Below, in pieces: positions 10,922-22,052 of a stretch of DNA of 64,000 bases. Within the stretch, counting starts at the first letter, position 1. Every line of letters starts with the position of its first letter. The position numbers and the translations under genes are program-made. The notes beneath the pieces were generated by a model. It was not told where the DNA came from and ran no database searches. It was given only the letters and a program-made list of their open reading frames with translations. Source of the stretch: Annona cherimola (lineage: Eukaryota > Streptophyta > Magnoliopsida > Magnoliales > Annonaceae). The DNA is taken from contig CM059975.1 in assembly GCA_030490835.1 (NCBI GenBank), positions 56,721,174 through 56,785,173 of the forward strand, given 5' to 3'.

Positions 10922-13900
10922 TTGTTCATTTTTCAGATATGTTTCAAGGCAAAGGCAAGCAACATTTGGTTCATGGATAGTGGTTGCTCAAGGCATATGA
11001 CCGGTGAAAGAAGTTTATTTCATAAACTCAAGCCTTGCAACGATAGAACTGTTGCTTTTGGAAATAATGAGAAAGGTAAAATCAAAGGTAAAGGAAACAT
11101 TTATAGTATTTCAAATGCATGTATAGAAGATGTATTATTTGTTGAAGGACTCAAGCACAATTTAATGAGTATTAGCCAATTATGTGACAAAGGATACAAG
11201 GTTGTGTTTGAATCATCTATATGTAGTGTAATTGATGGAGAACATATCATGTTTAGCGGAAAAAGACATGGAAATGTATATTTGGTTTCACTGGATGAAC
11301 TAGATGGTCAATGTCTAATGGCCATTGATAATGATCCATGGGTTTGGCATAAGAGGCTTGGGCATATAAACATGACAAATATAAAGACCCTATGGAAGAA
11401 GAGTTTGGTAGAAGGATTGCCTAAATTGAAATATGTCAAAGATAAAATTTGCAAGGCATGTCAATTGTCAAAACAACCTAAAATGACTTTCTCTACCAAA
11501 AAGGAGATTTCCACCACTAGGCCACTTGAATTGCTACACATGAATCTATATGGGTCATCCGATATTTTAACCATTGGTGGAAAGAAATATGTGTTTGTAA
11601 TAGTTGATGATTTTTCAAGATTCACATGGGTAATTTTCTTAGCTAGCAAAGATGAAGTCTTCTCTATGTTTGCAACTTTTGTCAATTTGGTGCAAAATGA
11701 AAAACAAAGTACTATTATGACCATAAGAAGTGATCATGGTGGTGAATTTGAAAATAAACGATTCACAGAATTGTGTAATGAAAAAGGAATTCATCACACA
11801 TTTTCTGCACCAAGAACACCACAACAAAATGGAGTGGTTGAAAGGAAAAATAGAACTATACAAGAGATGGCTAGAACAATGCTAAATGAGAGTAAATTAT
11901 CCAAGAAATTTTGGGGTGAAGCTGTAAGTACAGCTTGTCATGTGTTGAACCGAGTTACCATTAGAGCAATCTTGAAAAAGACCCTATATGAGCTATGGAA
12001 AGGTAGAAACCAAATATTTCATATTTTCATGCCTTTGGTTGCTAAAAGTGATGAGGCAATATTCCTTGGTTACTCATCAAATAGCAAAGCATATAGAGTC
12101 TTCAACAAAAGAAACCAAGTTGTAGAAGAATCAATACATGTTGTCTTTGATGAAACTAATCCTTGCTTCAAAAGAAAAGATGATTTAAGTGATGCAGATG
12201 ATATAATAAGTAGCCTTGAAAAAATGCATGTGGAAAAGCAAGAAGAATCCATGGAGGAAAGGGTAAGTGAAGGTAATAATTCCTATAAACCTCCAACTGA
12301 TTTAAAGTTCAAAAATGCCCATCCAATTGAGCAAGTTATAGGGAATGTGTATGAAGGTGTAAAAACTAGAAGGTCAAAACAAAACATTTGTGGACAATAC
12401 GCCTTTGTATCCCAAATTGAACCATCCACTATTGATCAAGCTCTTGATGATGAAAACTGGATCATAGCAATGCAAGAAGAGCTAAATTAATTTGAAAGAA
12501 ATCAAGTTTGGCATCTTGTTCCAAGACCAAAAGATTGTACTGTCATTGGCACAAAGTGGGTATTTAGGAACAAATTGGATGAAAGTGGACTTGTAGTGAG
12601 AAACAAAGCTAGACTTGTGGCAAAGGGATACTCACAAGAAGAAGGAATAGATTTTGAGGAATCCTATGCCCCAGTTGCTAGATTAGAAGCTATTTGCATC
12701 TTACTAGCTTTTGCATCTCACATGAACTTCAAATTGTTTTAAATGGATGTTAAAAGTGCATTTTTGAATGAATATATAAATGAAGAGGTGTATGTTGAAC
12801 AACCACCTTGATTTGAGGAGAAAGATACATCTAAATTTGTATACAAATTAACCAAAGCATTATATGGATTAAAACAAGCTCCAAGGGCTTGGTATGAGAG
12901 ATTAAGCAAATTTTTTATTGATCATGACTTTCAAAAGGGAAAGGTAGACACCACTTTGTTTATCAAATACAAAGAAAAAGATATCTTAATTATTCAAATT
13001 TATGTTGATGACATTATTTTTGGTGCTACTAATGAGATTCTTTGTCAAGAATTTTCTGAGCTTATGCAGAAAGAATTTGAGATGAGTATGATGGGGGAGC
13101 TGAATTTCTTCCTTAGACTACAAATCAAGCAACTAAATGAAGGGATTTTCATCAACCAGTCCAAGTATATCAAAGAAATGTTGAAGAAGTTTGACATCGA
13201 AAACAGCAAAGGGGCAAACACGCCTATGAGCTCAACAATTAAAATTGACAAAGATGAGAAAGGAAAAAACAATTGATTTAAAATTATATAGAAGCATGAT
13301 GGGTTCTTTATTATATTTAACTGCTTATAAGCCTGATATATTGTTTAGTGTGTGTATGTGCTCTAGATTTCAATCTTGTCCAAAAGAATCACACTTGGTA
13401 GCTGTAAAAAGAATTTTCAGATATTTAGTAGATACTACAAACATAGGACTTTGGTATCCAAAGGGTTCTAATTTTGATCTAATCGGCTATTCGGATGCGG
13501 ATTTTGCCGATTACAAAGTAGATAGAAAAAGCACTAGTGGAACATGTCAGTTTCTTGGGAACATGTTGGTTTCATGGTTTTCAAGAAAACAAACTAGTGT
13601 TGCTCTATCTACGGCGAAAGCCGAATACATTACCGCCGGGAGCTGTTGTGCCCAATTACTTTGGATGAAACAACAACTTAGGGATTATGGCATGGATTTT
13701 AAAGATATACCTATTAAATGTGATAATACTAGTGCAATATGTCTAACTAAAAATCCAGTATTGCATTCTAGAACCAAACATATAGACCTTAGACATCATT
13801 TTATTAGAGAACAAATAGAAAATCATGACATATGTTTGGAATATGTAAGAACAAAAGATCAAATTGCAGATATATTAACTAAACCTCTAGCAAAAGAACC

Positions 13901-13946
13901 ATTTTATAAAATTAGAAATGATATGGGAATGCTTGAATTGACTTAG
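10922..13946 (+). pseudogene. pol: Copia-1 pol (PR-IN-RT-RNase H), broken
   Basis: The frame opens after the gag stop with no ATG of its own. Domains in order: aspartic protease (DSGCSRHMTG, about 10975-11005); GAG-pre-integrase; integrase core, where the first catalytic Asp is Asn (AAT at 11543) while RSDHGGEF and the [11 protein letters not shown]lu region remain; reverse transcriptase with YVDD at 13001-13012; RNase H with SDADFADYK; and the copia ending near TKHIDLRHHFIRE. Lesions: an in-frame loss of about 18 codons near 12010-12050 relative to Copia-2, TAA at 12488, TAA at 12740, TGA at 12809, and one extra base near 13265 that moves RNase H to another frame (13245-13946). The final stop is TAG at 13944. 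Confidence 0.95.
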
Positions 13947-14236
13947 CAAAGCACAAACTGAGGGGAGCACAGGTTCAGGGGGAGCAACCCCACCATTCTC
14001 AAAAAGTTTTACCCACTCTATCTCAATTTTTTGATACATTGACAAAAAGGGGGAGAAGAGATCGGGATTTGAGTCTAAGTTTTTATGACTGGTTTTAAGT
14101 TTTTTGTTTGAATGTTTTTAACTTGATTGTTTGCATGAGTATGATAAAACTTCAAAATGCAAAACTAGCATGTTTCAAAGACATTGAAAGGTATACACTC
14201 AAATCAGTTTTGTCAAATCATCAAAAAGGAGGAGAT
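13947..14236 (+). promoter_or_regulatory. Copia-1 3' leader with two polypurine tracts
   Basis: Non-coding stretch between the pol stop and the 3' LTR. The polypurine tract proper is AAAAAGGAGGAGA at 14223-14235, directly before the LTR. A second copy, GACAAAAAGGGGGAGAAGAG, lies about 180 bases earlier near 14041. Sireviruses are known for repeated polypurine tracts in this position. The extra ORF of Copia-2 is absent. Confidence 0.85.
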
Positions 14237-15918
14237 TGTTGGAAATATGTGGAAAATAAGTCAAGTCTATGTTTTGATGATTAACAAATCAATTTGAGTA
14301 AGTTTTGGTTACTAATATGTTTGTGAAAATGATTTAAGGTTATAAATTTGAAGAATATAAAGCATAGCAAGTCAAGTCGATTTCCAAGTCGACTCAGGCA
14401 TCGACTTAGGCCAAGTCGATCCCCAAGTGGACTCCAGCAGCGACTTCAAGACGCCATTTTCTTCCAGAGTTGAAATCAAGAATGAGAGGTGCCGAAGTCG
14501 CATCCCAAGTCGACTCCGCTTGCGACTTGAGGTGAAGTCGCAAACCAAGTCGACTCCAGTAGCGACTTGGAGGCGTCATTTCTATCCAGAGTTGAAATCG
14601 AGAATAAGGGCTGCCGAAGTCGCATCCCAAGTCGACTCCGCATGCGACTTGGGTGAAGTCGCAGATCAAGTCGACTCCGACTCCGACTCCGACTTCAATA
14701 CGGAAACATGCAGATCAAGATAACTCAATGATAGATTCAAGAGATTCAAAAGAAAATGAAGATCAAATGAGGATCAAGTGAAGACCAAAGCAAAGCTGCA
14801 TATTTCTCATGAAGAATCGAGATTATGCATTTGGACCTCTCTTATGCATTCCAATACTCAAAGACACAAGACTCAAGACATGGAGTAAAATTTACTTTAA
14901 GATAGAAGAATTAAAGAATATTAAGTATAATCAAAGGAAGAACAACCAAACATGAAGAGATTCAAGCAAGCAAGGGATTCCAAGGATTTCAAGTTCATCA
15001 AGCAAGCTGCCGAGGTGAAGTCGCACCCAAAGTCGACTCCACCTGCGACTTAGGTCAAGTCGAGGACCAAGTCGACCCAGACTGGAACTTGAAGTTGTTG
15101 CGAACAGGCGAAGTCGCACCCGAAGTCGACTCCACCTGCGACTTGGGTCGCAACGGTCAGAAAATTTACGAACGTTGGTGCATTAAATGCGCGCCACCTA
15201 CTTCCAAACGTTCGGATTCCCTCCACAATTATAAAAGGCATTCAATATGAACGAGGAGGGTAGCTGAGAATTCATTAAGTGTGCATAACTCCCATCTTCA
15301 AGAGCATTAAGTGATCAAGCCATCATAAAGAATAAGAACTCCGAGTTCAAACTGGCAAGAGCTTCTTATTGAATCATCAACACTGCTGTACAAGTTCTTC
15401 TCTGCGTCAAAACTGCCTCTACACAACAGTAACGTGTAGAAACTTTCTTTTATTCTTATTGTTGTATTGAACTTGTTTTAGCTTGGGTAGCTAAGAACAA
15501 GTGTGAGCAAAGTAGAATGTGATTGGAGTGGAACTCGTCACCTACTTGTACTGTGTATTGTTGATGCCCCCTAGAGCTAGAATCTAGAAGAGAGCAGAGG
15601 CTCTGGTTGTATATGCCCCCTAGAGCTAAAATCTAGAAGAGAGTGGAGACTCTAGTTGTATTCGCGGAATACATAGTGGAACCCAAGTCACAAGAGGTGT
15701 GAGCTTGGAAGAGTGGAGTAGGGAGGTTGCCCGAACCACTATAAAATCCTGTGTGTTGATGTTTATTTCTGCTCTCTACACTATATTTCTTTCCATTCTG
15801 TTTCTTCATAAAGGGGACTAAATTAATTCGGGGTAAAGTTTCTGCTTAAGTTTAAATTTTTTAAATACCCAATTCACCCCTCCCCTCTTGGGTAATTGCC
15901 ATTAACTCGAGACCAACA
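14237..15918 (+). repeat. Copia-1 3' LTR
   Basis: Same layout as the 5' LTR: GTCGAC arrays at about 14370-14700 and 15013-15152, TATA box 15230-15238, doubled hairpin 15564-15660 (AGAGC-AGAG-GCTCT and AGAGT-GGAG-ACTCT). It is 19 bases longer than the 5' copy, through 12- and 6-base gains in GTCGAC units plus one base. Scattered substitutions show the insertion is not brand new. Confidence 0.95.
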
Positions 15919-18495
15919 ACCCTAATATGAATAATTAACCCTAAGTGGTTGAAAATTTATTAAAAACAAAATCCGTAACTTGTAAAATACAAGTCGGATT
16001 AACGTGAAATTTGGAGGATGGGTGTATTTTAATATATTCTACCCAATGGGAGGATTAAAATTATAAATTTAAGTATTATTAAGGATGGTTAAGTAAGAAG
16101 TGAAATTAGGGTTAAATTCTAAATAGAAAGTGGGTAGAGAATGTTGACATGGCAAAAAAAATTATTAATTTCCATATCATTTTGGAAATTCAAAAATATT
16201 ATTAAATCGAAAAATTCTTTGGAAATTCATATCGGGCAATGTTGAAGTCCGATTAAGATGAAATTTTAAGGGTAACTTGATCATGAGGTAACTTATATGA
16301 TCAACAGTGGAAAATTTAAAATCTTGAATAAAATTATTATTATTATAATTAATTGATGAATTAACTTTGAAATTCAATAACTCAATCTATAATGATTATT
16401 TTAAACCCAAAATTTTTATGGATGATTATGATAATATGTTTTATAATATAGCCCATTTAAGATTATCAAAACCTAGTGCATTATGCTTACTTACATGTGG
16501 TTAATTAATGGTTCATTAATGGTTAATTTTAATTATTCATAAAATAATTAAAAATTAACAAAAGTCAAATGACCTTGACTTTCTCCAAGGGACCATTAGG
16601 GGGCCACCTAGAGTGGGCTATAAGGGTCATTAACAGTTAATTAAAATAATAGAAAATTTTAAAACGCAGCAGCGCATTAAAGGACGTCCAAGGGTTTCTA
16701 TGCACACATTTTAATATTAAAAAAATCTGAAAATATATATATTAATGGGAAATGGGATAAGTATTATCCTATGTGGAAATTTGGCAACTAAAATAATTAA
16801 GAAAATATAAAAAAAAGGGCTGCCAAGTAGGGTTGACTAAGGGTATAGCTATATTGAAAAGCTGGATATAGTTGTGGAAACAAATTCGAAAATAATATAA
16901 AATAATAAGCAATGTGGCTGAGAATTTTTGAGTAAACTATAGGGTAAATTTGCAAAAGTTTACCCTCCATTTTAGGTCGAAATTGTAAAGGTAAAATTAA
17001 AAAAGAAATTCCTATATAAGGAGGCAGTGAGGACGTGCAATGAGCTGCTGTTGGAGAAAAAAATAAAAAAAATACGAAGGGAAGTGGCTGGAACGAGCCA
17101 AGGGGAGGAAAATCAAGAAAGAGAAGGGAATTTCAAGTTCTCGAAGGAGGGATTACCAATTAATCAAGTAAGTATATGTTAATTTTGATTTTATACTTCA
17201 AATCTGGAAGTTTTATGATGTTATAAACCAAAATATGAACGAAGTAGTAAAATAAAGATTTTCACCATGAAAAGTTTTTTACAAGCTCATTATATGATGA
17301 TTAAGGAATACCAATATTTCAGATTTAAATATTAAGCAGGTTTCAAATTAAAAATCTGAGAAGATCAACCTAAATAGGGTAGAACGGGTGATAGGATCAG
17401 CTGTAGTAAATGATTTTTAATAATTATTTTAGATGTATTTTTTATATGAAATTTTTATATGATGTATAATACATTGTTAAGATAGCTTGAGAAAAATAAA
17501 AATTTATTTTTGGGTGATATTAGTATGGGTTATAATTCATGTGAATAGGGCTGACCCTAAACTCACAACACTGTCCAGCACAGTGAAAATGCCAAAATAA
17601 ATATATAATATTAATATTTCGTGATGAAATATTTATGAAGGTTAATTAATGTATTTATTGATGTATGATAGAAATTTCAGAATTAAATACCTTGATTTGA
17701 ATATATATCAAGATTTAGAGATATCAGTACGCCTGATTTCAGCATATGTGGATAGTTTGAGAAAAAAATCAAAAATAAATATGAAACTTATGTAGAAATG
17801 ATCCAAATTGATATATATTTTATGCAAGACTGTAATAAAGGATTAAGGATAGAAAAGGTGATTGATAATTAATGTTATTATATGTATATGGAATTAATGG
17901 GTAAATAAGAAGATGAAACTTAGTGAAAATAAGAAGACAAGGGCTGTTTTGGAATTTAATAATAAGCTTTAAAATTTTTAATGGAATTTATTTTCATTAT
18001 AATGTGTAAACAAGGTTTACAAAAGAGGTACGAATTTGTGATCACTAAGTGAGTGATTAAGTACCTATGATGTGATTTTAGAAAACATAGATGAGGGTAA
18101 AATTATAGGGCTGTTTGAGGAAAATTGCAAAATTATAAAAAAATTTAGAACCAAATTATAGCCCTTACCCTTAGGCAAATTTCTTGAGAGATTTTCTCAA
18201 ATAATATGTCAATTATAGGAATTATATGCTAAGTATAAAATGCTAAAATCTAAAATGTTGGGTTTAGCAAAATGTTACAAATCCTAAGTAGGATTTGGAA
18301 AATCAATCCTTAAATAAGGAAGGAATGGGTAAACCATGAAAAACGCTAAGTGATACATGGATGTAGAGGTGGAAAAAACACTCAATTCAAAGAATAAGTG
18401 GTTTAGAGTTAACTCCATATGAAACTGCCTAAGTTGGAAAACTTTTGGTATGCAAGTCATTGTGAATTGTATATGATCAAAAATCATGTTTACTT
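15919..18495 (+). repeat. Unit G, middle segment between the two Sireviruses
   Basis: No gene. AT-rich sequence continuing unit G after Copia-1 (ACCCT TSD at 15919) up to TACTT at 18491-18495. Recognisable shared blocks are the AAGTCGGATTAACGTGAAATTT-type region near 15990, a TATA box at 17013-17020, a donor-like site at 17168, and stretches matching unit B around 38230-38960 such as the GATTTCAGCATATGTGGATAG block. Confidence 0.75.
17013..17020 (+). promoter_or_regulatory. Probable TATA box of unit G
   Basis: TATATAAG followed by GAGG. It lies about 155 bases before the donor-like CAAGTAAGTATATG. A matching arrangement in unit D (34557-34565) suggests a promoter reading to the right in this family. 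Confidence 0.5.
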
Positions 18496-18621
18496 TGTTG
18501 GAAACAATAGTTAAAACAAAACAAATTGACCAGAGCATAAGTTTTGATGATTAACAAATACAAATTTGAGTATGAAATAATTACTAATAATTTTAATGAA
18601 TGTCTTAAGGAATGAAAACCA

Positions 18622-19400
18622 GCCAAGTCGATTCCCAAGTCGACTCCAACTTCGACTTAGGGTGAAGTCGATCTCGAAGTCGATTCCAAAGTCGACTCCA
18701 ACTTCGACTTAGGGTGAAGTCGATCTCGAAGTCGACTCCACATACGACTTCAACAGGTACCTGATGAACAGATTTGAAATTGGAAGATGAACATCCGAAG
18801 TCGCAGACGAAGTCGACTCCAGTATCGACTTGAGGATACACATTTCCTTCCAGCGTTGATTTTAGTACAGAGCATTCCGAAGTCGCAGTCCAAGTCGACT
18901 CCACTTGCGACTTAAGGCCAAGTCGCATATGAAGTCGACCCCAAGATCGACTTGATTTTCTCAAGTTCAAGTCAAAAGCTCAAGCTCATTTCAAGATGAA
19001 GACAACTCAAGATATGAAGACTAATATAATTTTAAAGCGAGCAAGGTACATGAATTCATTCCAAATCATAGAAGATTTGATCATACAAGTTTCAAGATTC
19101 ACAAGGTTTACAAGATTCAAATCCAGTCCAGAACAAGATAATGCCTCTACTAGGGAAGGAAAGAAGCTAAGCAAGCAAGAGGAGAATCAACAAGGATCAA
19201 ACTGATTTGACACAAGAAAATGGTCAAGTCGCACCCCAAGTCGACTCCAAGATCGACTTGAGGCCAAGTTTGAAACCAAGTCGACCCAGAACTTAGACTT
19301 GGAAACTGAAGAGCTGCCGAAGTCACACACGAAGTCGACTCCAGCATGCGACTTGGGCGAAGTCGCAGACGAAGTCGACTCCACCTGCGACTTGGGAAAG
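18622..19400 (+). repeat. GTCGAC motif arrays, Copia-2 5' LTR
   Basis: Two clusters (18622-18960, 19225-19400). A typical unit has AAGTCGCA, then AAGTCGACTCC, then TGCGACTT: outer arms are inverted copies and the centre AGTCGACT is its own reverse complement. Confidence 0.88.
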
Positions 19401-19477
19401 TAACGTTCGAATTTTTTAACGTTGGAACATTTATTGCGCGCCAACCACTTGTATAACGTTCAAAATCTTCCCTCCTG

Positions 19478-19486
19478 TATAAATAG
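19478..19486 (+). promoter_or_regulatory. LTR TATA box
   Basis: TATAAATAG, a textbook plant TATA box, about 55 bases after the AACGTTC element. It is repeated at 28510-28518 in the 3' LTR. Confidence 0.75.
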
Positions 19487-19820
19487 ACACTCAAGCAAAC
19501 GTGGTTACACACAAGATAGAGTCTAAAGAGAGGAAAGAAGTGCAAGAAAGAGTCCTTATTTTCTTTTCTCTAAATTTGAGTGATCTATAGAAGAACAAGC
19601 TTCAAAGTTGCGATTTGCTTCAACGAAACACAATCGGTTGCTCCTACAGATTTTTCCTCAAGCTGAAACTTACTACACAACTCAGTAAAGTGTAGATCTT
19701 CTTTATTCTTACACTATTGATTGTTTTAGTGCTTGGTTTAAGTTTGGTGATTGAAACCAAGACGTTGCAAGTAGAGTTGTGATTGGAGTGTAACTCATCA
19801 CCTACTTGTGTTGATTGTAT

Positions 19821-19920
19821 ATGCCCCCTGGAGCTTGAATCTAGAAGAGAGCAGAGGCTCTGGTTGTATATGCCTCCTAGAGCTAGAATCTAGAAGAGAG
19901 TAGAGACTCTAGTTGTATTC
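19821..19920 (+). repeat. Doubled hairpin unit in LTR
   Basis: Two tandem units. The first can fold AGAGC-AGAG-GCTCT, the second AGAGT-AGAG-ACTCT. The pair change on both arms matches that seen in Copia-1. The 3' LTR copy is at 28864-28960. Confidence 0.7.
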
Positions 19921-20179
19921 GTGGAATACATAGTTGAACCCAAGTCACAAGAGGTGTGAACTTGGAAGAGTGGAGTAGGGAGGTTGCCCGAACCACTATA
20001 AAATCTTGTGTGTTGATTTCTATTTCTGCTCTCTACATTATATTGCATACCATTTTGTTTCTTCATAAAGGGGACTAGATTAATCTGGGGTAAAAGTTTC
20101 TGTTTAAGTTTTAAATTTTCATAATACCCAATTCACCCCTCCCCTCTTGGGTAATTGCCATTAACTCGGGACCAACAAG

Positions 20180-20191
20180 TGGTATCAGAGC
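20180..20191 (+). other. Primer-binding site, initiator Met-tRNA
   Basis: TGGTATCAGAGC beginning three bases after the LTR end; identical to the Copia-1 site. Confidence 0.95.
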
Positions 20192-20225
20192 AGGTCTTTG
20201 AGTTAAACCAAAGAGATCTATTGAC

Positions 20226-22033
20226 ATGGCATCCCAATCGACTTCCGTTCCCGCATTTGCCGAAGGCCAATCATTTACTAGGCCACCATTGTTTGATGGA
20301 AATAATTTTGGATATTGGAAGCTACTTATGAAACAACTCATCATGGCTACAGATATGGACTCTCGGATTGCAATTCAAGACGGTGTGACTTTGCCTATTG
20401 ATGAAAGAGCTTCCAAATGGACCGATGAGGAAGTGAAAATTGTAAAGAACAATGCCAAGGCTATGAATTCATTATTTTGTGCTCTTACGGCCTCCGAATA
20501 TGATAGAGTATCCTCTTGTTTAACTGCCAAAGAAATATGGGATACACTAACTTCTATCTATGAAGGAACCTCTCAAGTCTAAGGGATGAGGAGAAACATT
20601 TTGATTGTAGAATTGGAAAATTTTAGGATGTTAGAAACTGAAAATATTTCTGAAATGTTTGCTAGATTTTCCAAGATTACTAATGCCTTGAAAGGGCTAG
20701 GAAAAGCAATTTCTGAATCTGAGTAGGTCATGAAGATTCTATGGGCACTACTCGAATCATGGACTCCAAAAATCACGGCAATAGAAGAAGCCAAGGATCT
20801 TAACACGTTGAAGTTGGAAAATCTTATTAGCTCCTTAATTTCACATGAGCTGATCAAGAAAAGAAACAAAGATCATCACAAAGGCAAAAGAGCCATTACC
20901 TTGAGAGCCGCACAAGACTCGGACGACACCTCATCTTCACAAAATGACGATGAAATTGCCTTACTCACAAAACGATTCAGAAAATTTGTAAGGAAAGGCA
21001 GAAATTTCAGAAATTTTAAAGAAAGAAATTCCAAAGAGAAAAAGAAAGAAACAACAAAATGTTATCGATGCGGCGGTTCAGGACACATGCAAGCCAATGT
21101 CCAACGCCCGAAGAAAACAAGGCAAAGGAGCAAAGAAAAGATCGAGGCGACAACAAAAGATTTCAAAGAAACAAAGGAAGAGACATGTACGTGAATGAAG
21201 AAGAATCTACAACAAATAGCTCCTCAAGTGAAGAATGCGTAGCAGATTGCGCAAGAATTTGTTGCATAGCAAATACCGACATATGCTTTGCAGCCACGGA
21301 AACCTTGGAGGATCAAGCTACTTCAACGGACTGCACAAGTAGTCAAGAGGTAACCTCCAATTAGAAATCTTTTTCTACAAATGAATGTCTTAAATGTGCT
21401 GAATTAGAAGAACTTCAACAAGCTTATGATTCACTATATGAAGAAATAAAGAAATTAGGAAATAAGTTTACAATAAAGAAAAAATAATGCGATGCAGTAA
21501 TAATTGTAAATGGTAAACTTGCTGAAAAATTAGATAAATTAAAAAATGAAAAGAATACATTAGAAAATGAGTTAGAGAAACTTAAAAACGAAAATGAATC
21601 ATTAAATGAATCCCTTGCCAAGTTCTCTAATCCAGGAGAAAATGTAAAAATGTTCTTAAAAATGACAACCCAAACTTGCAAGAAAGGACTTGGATACAAT
21701 ACATTTGAACAAACAAAGTCTAATGCTCCAAGAAATAATGTCAAACCCATTTATACTAAACCAAAGATAAATCGAGTAACTTGGACCAAAAGACCAACTC
21801 AGGAACGAATTACCAAGTGGCTCCCTATTTCTAGACTTCCGGGAGCTTGTAACTTTTGCAACAAATTAGGACATAAAATCTATCAATGTAAACTAAGAAA
21901 ACTGCAAAACCTTGGTGCTAAATTGGTTTGGATGCCGAAAAGCATTGAGTTTATGACTTCAAAGGTAGATCAACTTAAACTCCAAAGGTTAACTAACCCA
22001 AACGGACCCATAAAATGGGTACCAAAGGGATGA
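20226..22033 (+). pseudogene. gag: Copia-2 gag, broken
   Basis: ATG at 20226 opens MASQSTSVPAFAEGQSF, so this copy shows the intact Gag start. The first frame is stopped by TAA at 20580 (CAA in Copia-1) and TAG at 20724 (CAG in Copia-1), then runs 20730-21194. The first zinc knuckle (CYRCGGSGH, about 21060) loses its last Cys through a one-base deletion near 21092, which moves the rest to another frame. There, further stops occur at 21362 and 21485 (CAA in Copia-1). The final open part, 21650-22033, holds the second CCHC knuckle (CNFC..GH..C). Gag ends with TGA at 22031; pol resumes in the +1 frame 40 bases after codon TGG (22016). Confidence 0.93.
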
Positions 22034-22052
22034 GCTCCACTCAAATTAATTT

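Larger units (their letters stand above)
7334..15918 (+). mobile_element. Copia-1: full-length but inactive Sirevirus-type element
   Basis: Two LTRs (1663 and 1682 bases) flank a 5.2 kb interior, with exact five-base TSDs ACCCT at 7329-7333 and 15919-15923. The order is primer-binding site, gag, protease, integrase, reverse transcriptase, RNase H, polypurine tract: the copia order. The LTR length difference of 19 bases is fully explained by insertions of 12 and 6 bases in GTCGAC units plus one base elsewhere. There is no extra ORF between pol and the 3' LTR, unlike Copia-2. Stops and frameshifts in gag and pol, and loss of the first catalytic Asp of integrase, make it non-autonomous. Confidence 0.97.
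18496..20177 (+). repeat. Copia-2 5' LTR
   Basis: Bounded by TGTTGG and CCAACA. GTCGAC arrays lie at about 18622-18960 and 19225-19400. An upstream palindrome-like element (19402-19423, arms AACGTTC and AACGTT) precedes a TATAAATAG box at 19478. The doubled hairpin is at 19821-19920. The LTR differs from Copia-1's in much of its middle but shares this order of parts. Confidence 0.95.

Noticed and set aside
18605..18970. Minus-strand frame of 121 codons and others like it at 19150-19545, 27712-28002 and 14406-14669
   Set aside because: All are translations of the GTCGAC arrays (SRLRLRLH- or GVDFGCDF-like repeats), not genes.
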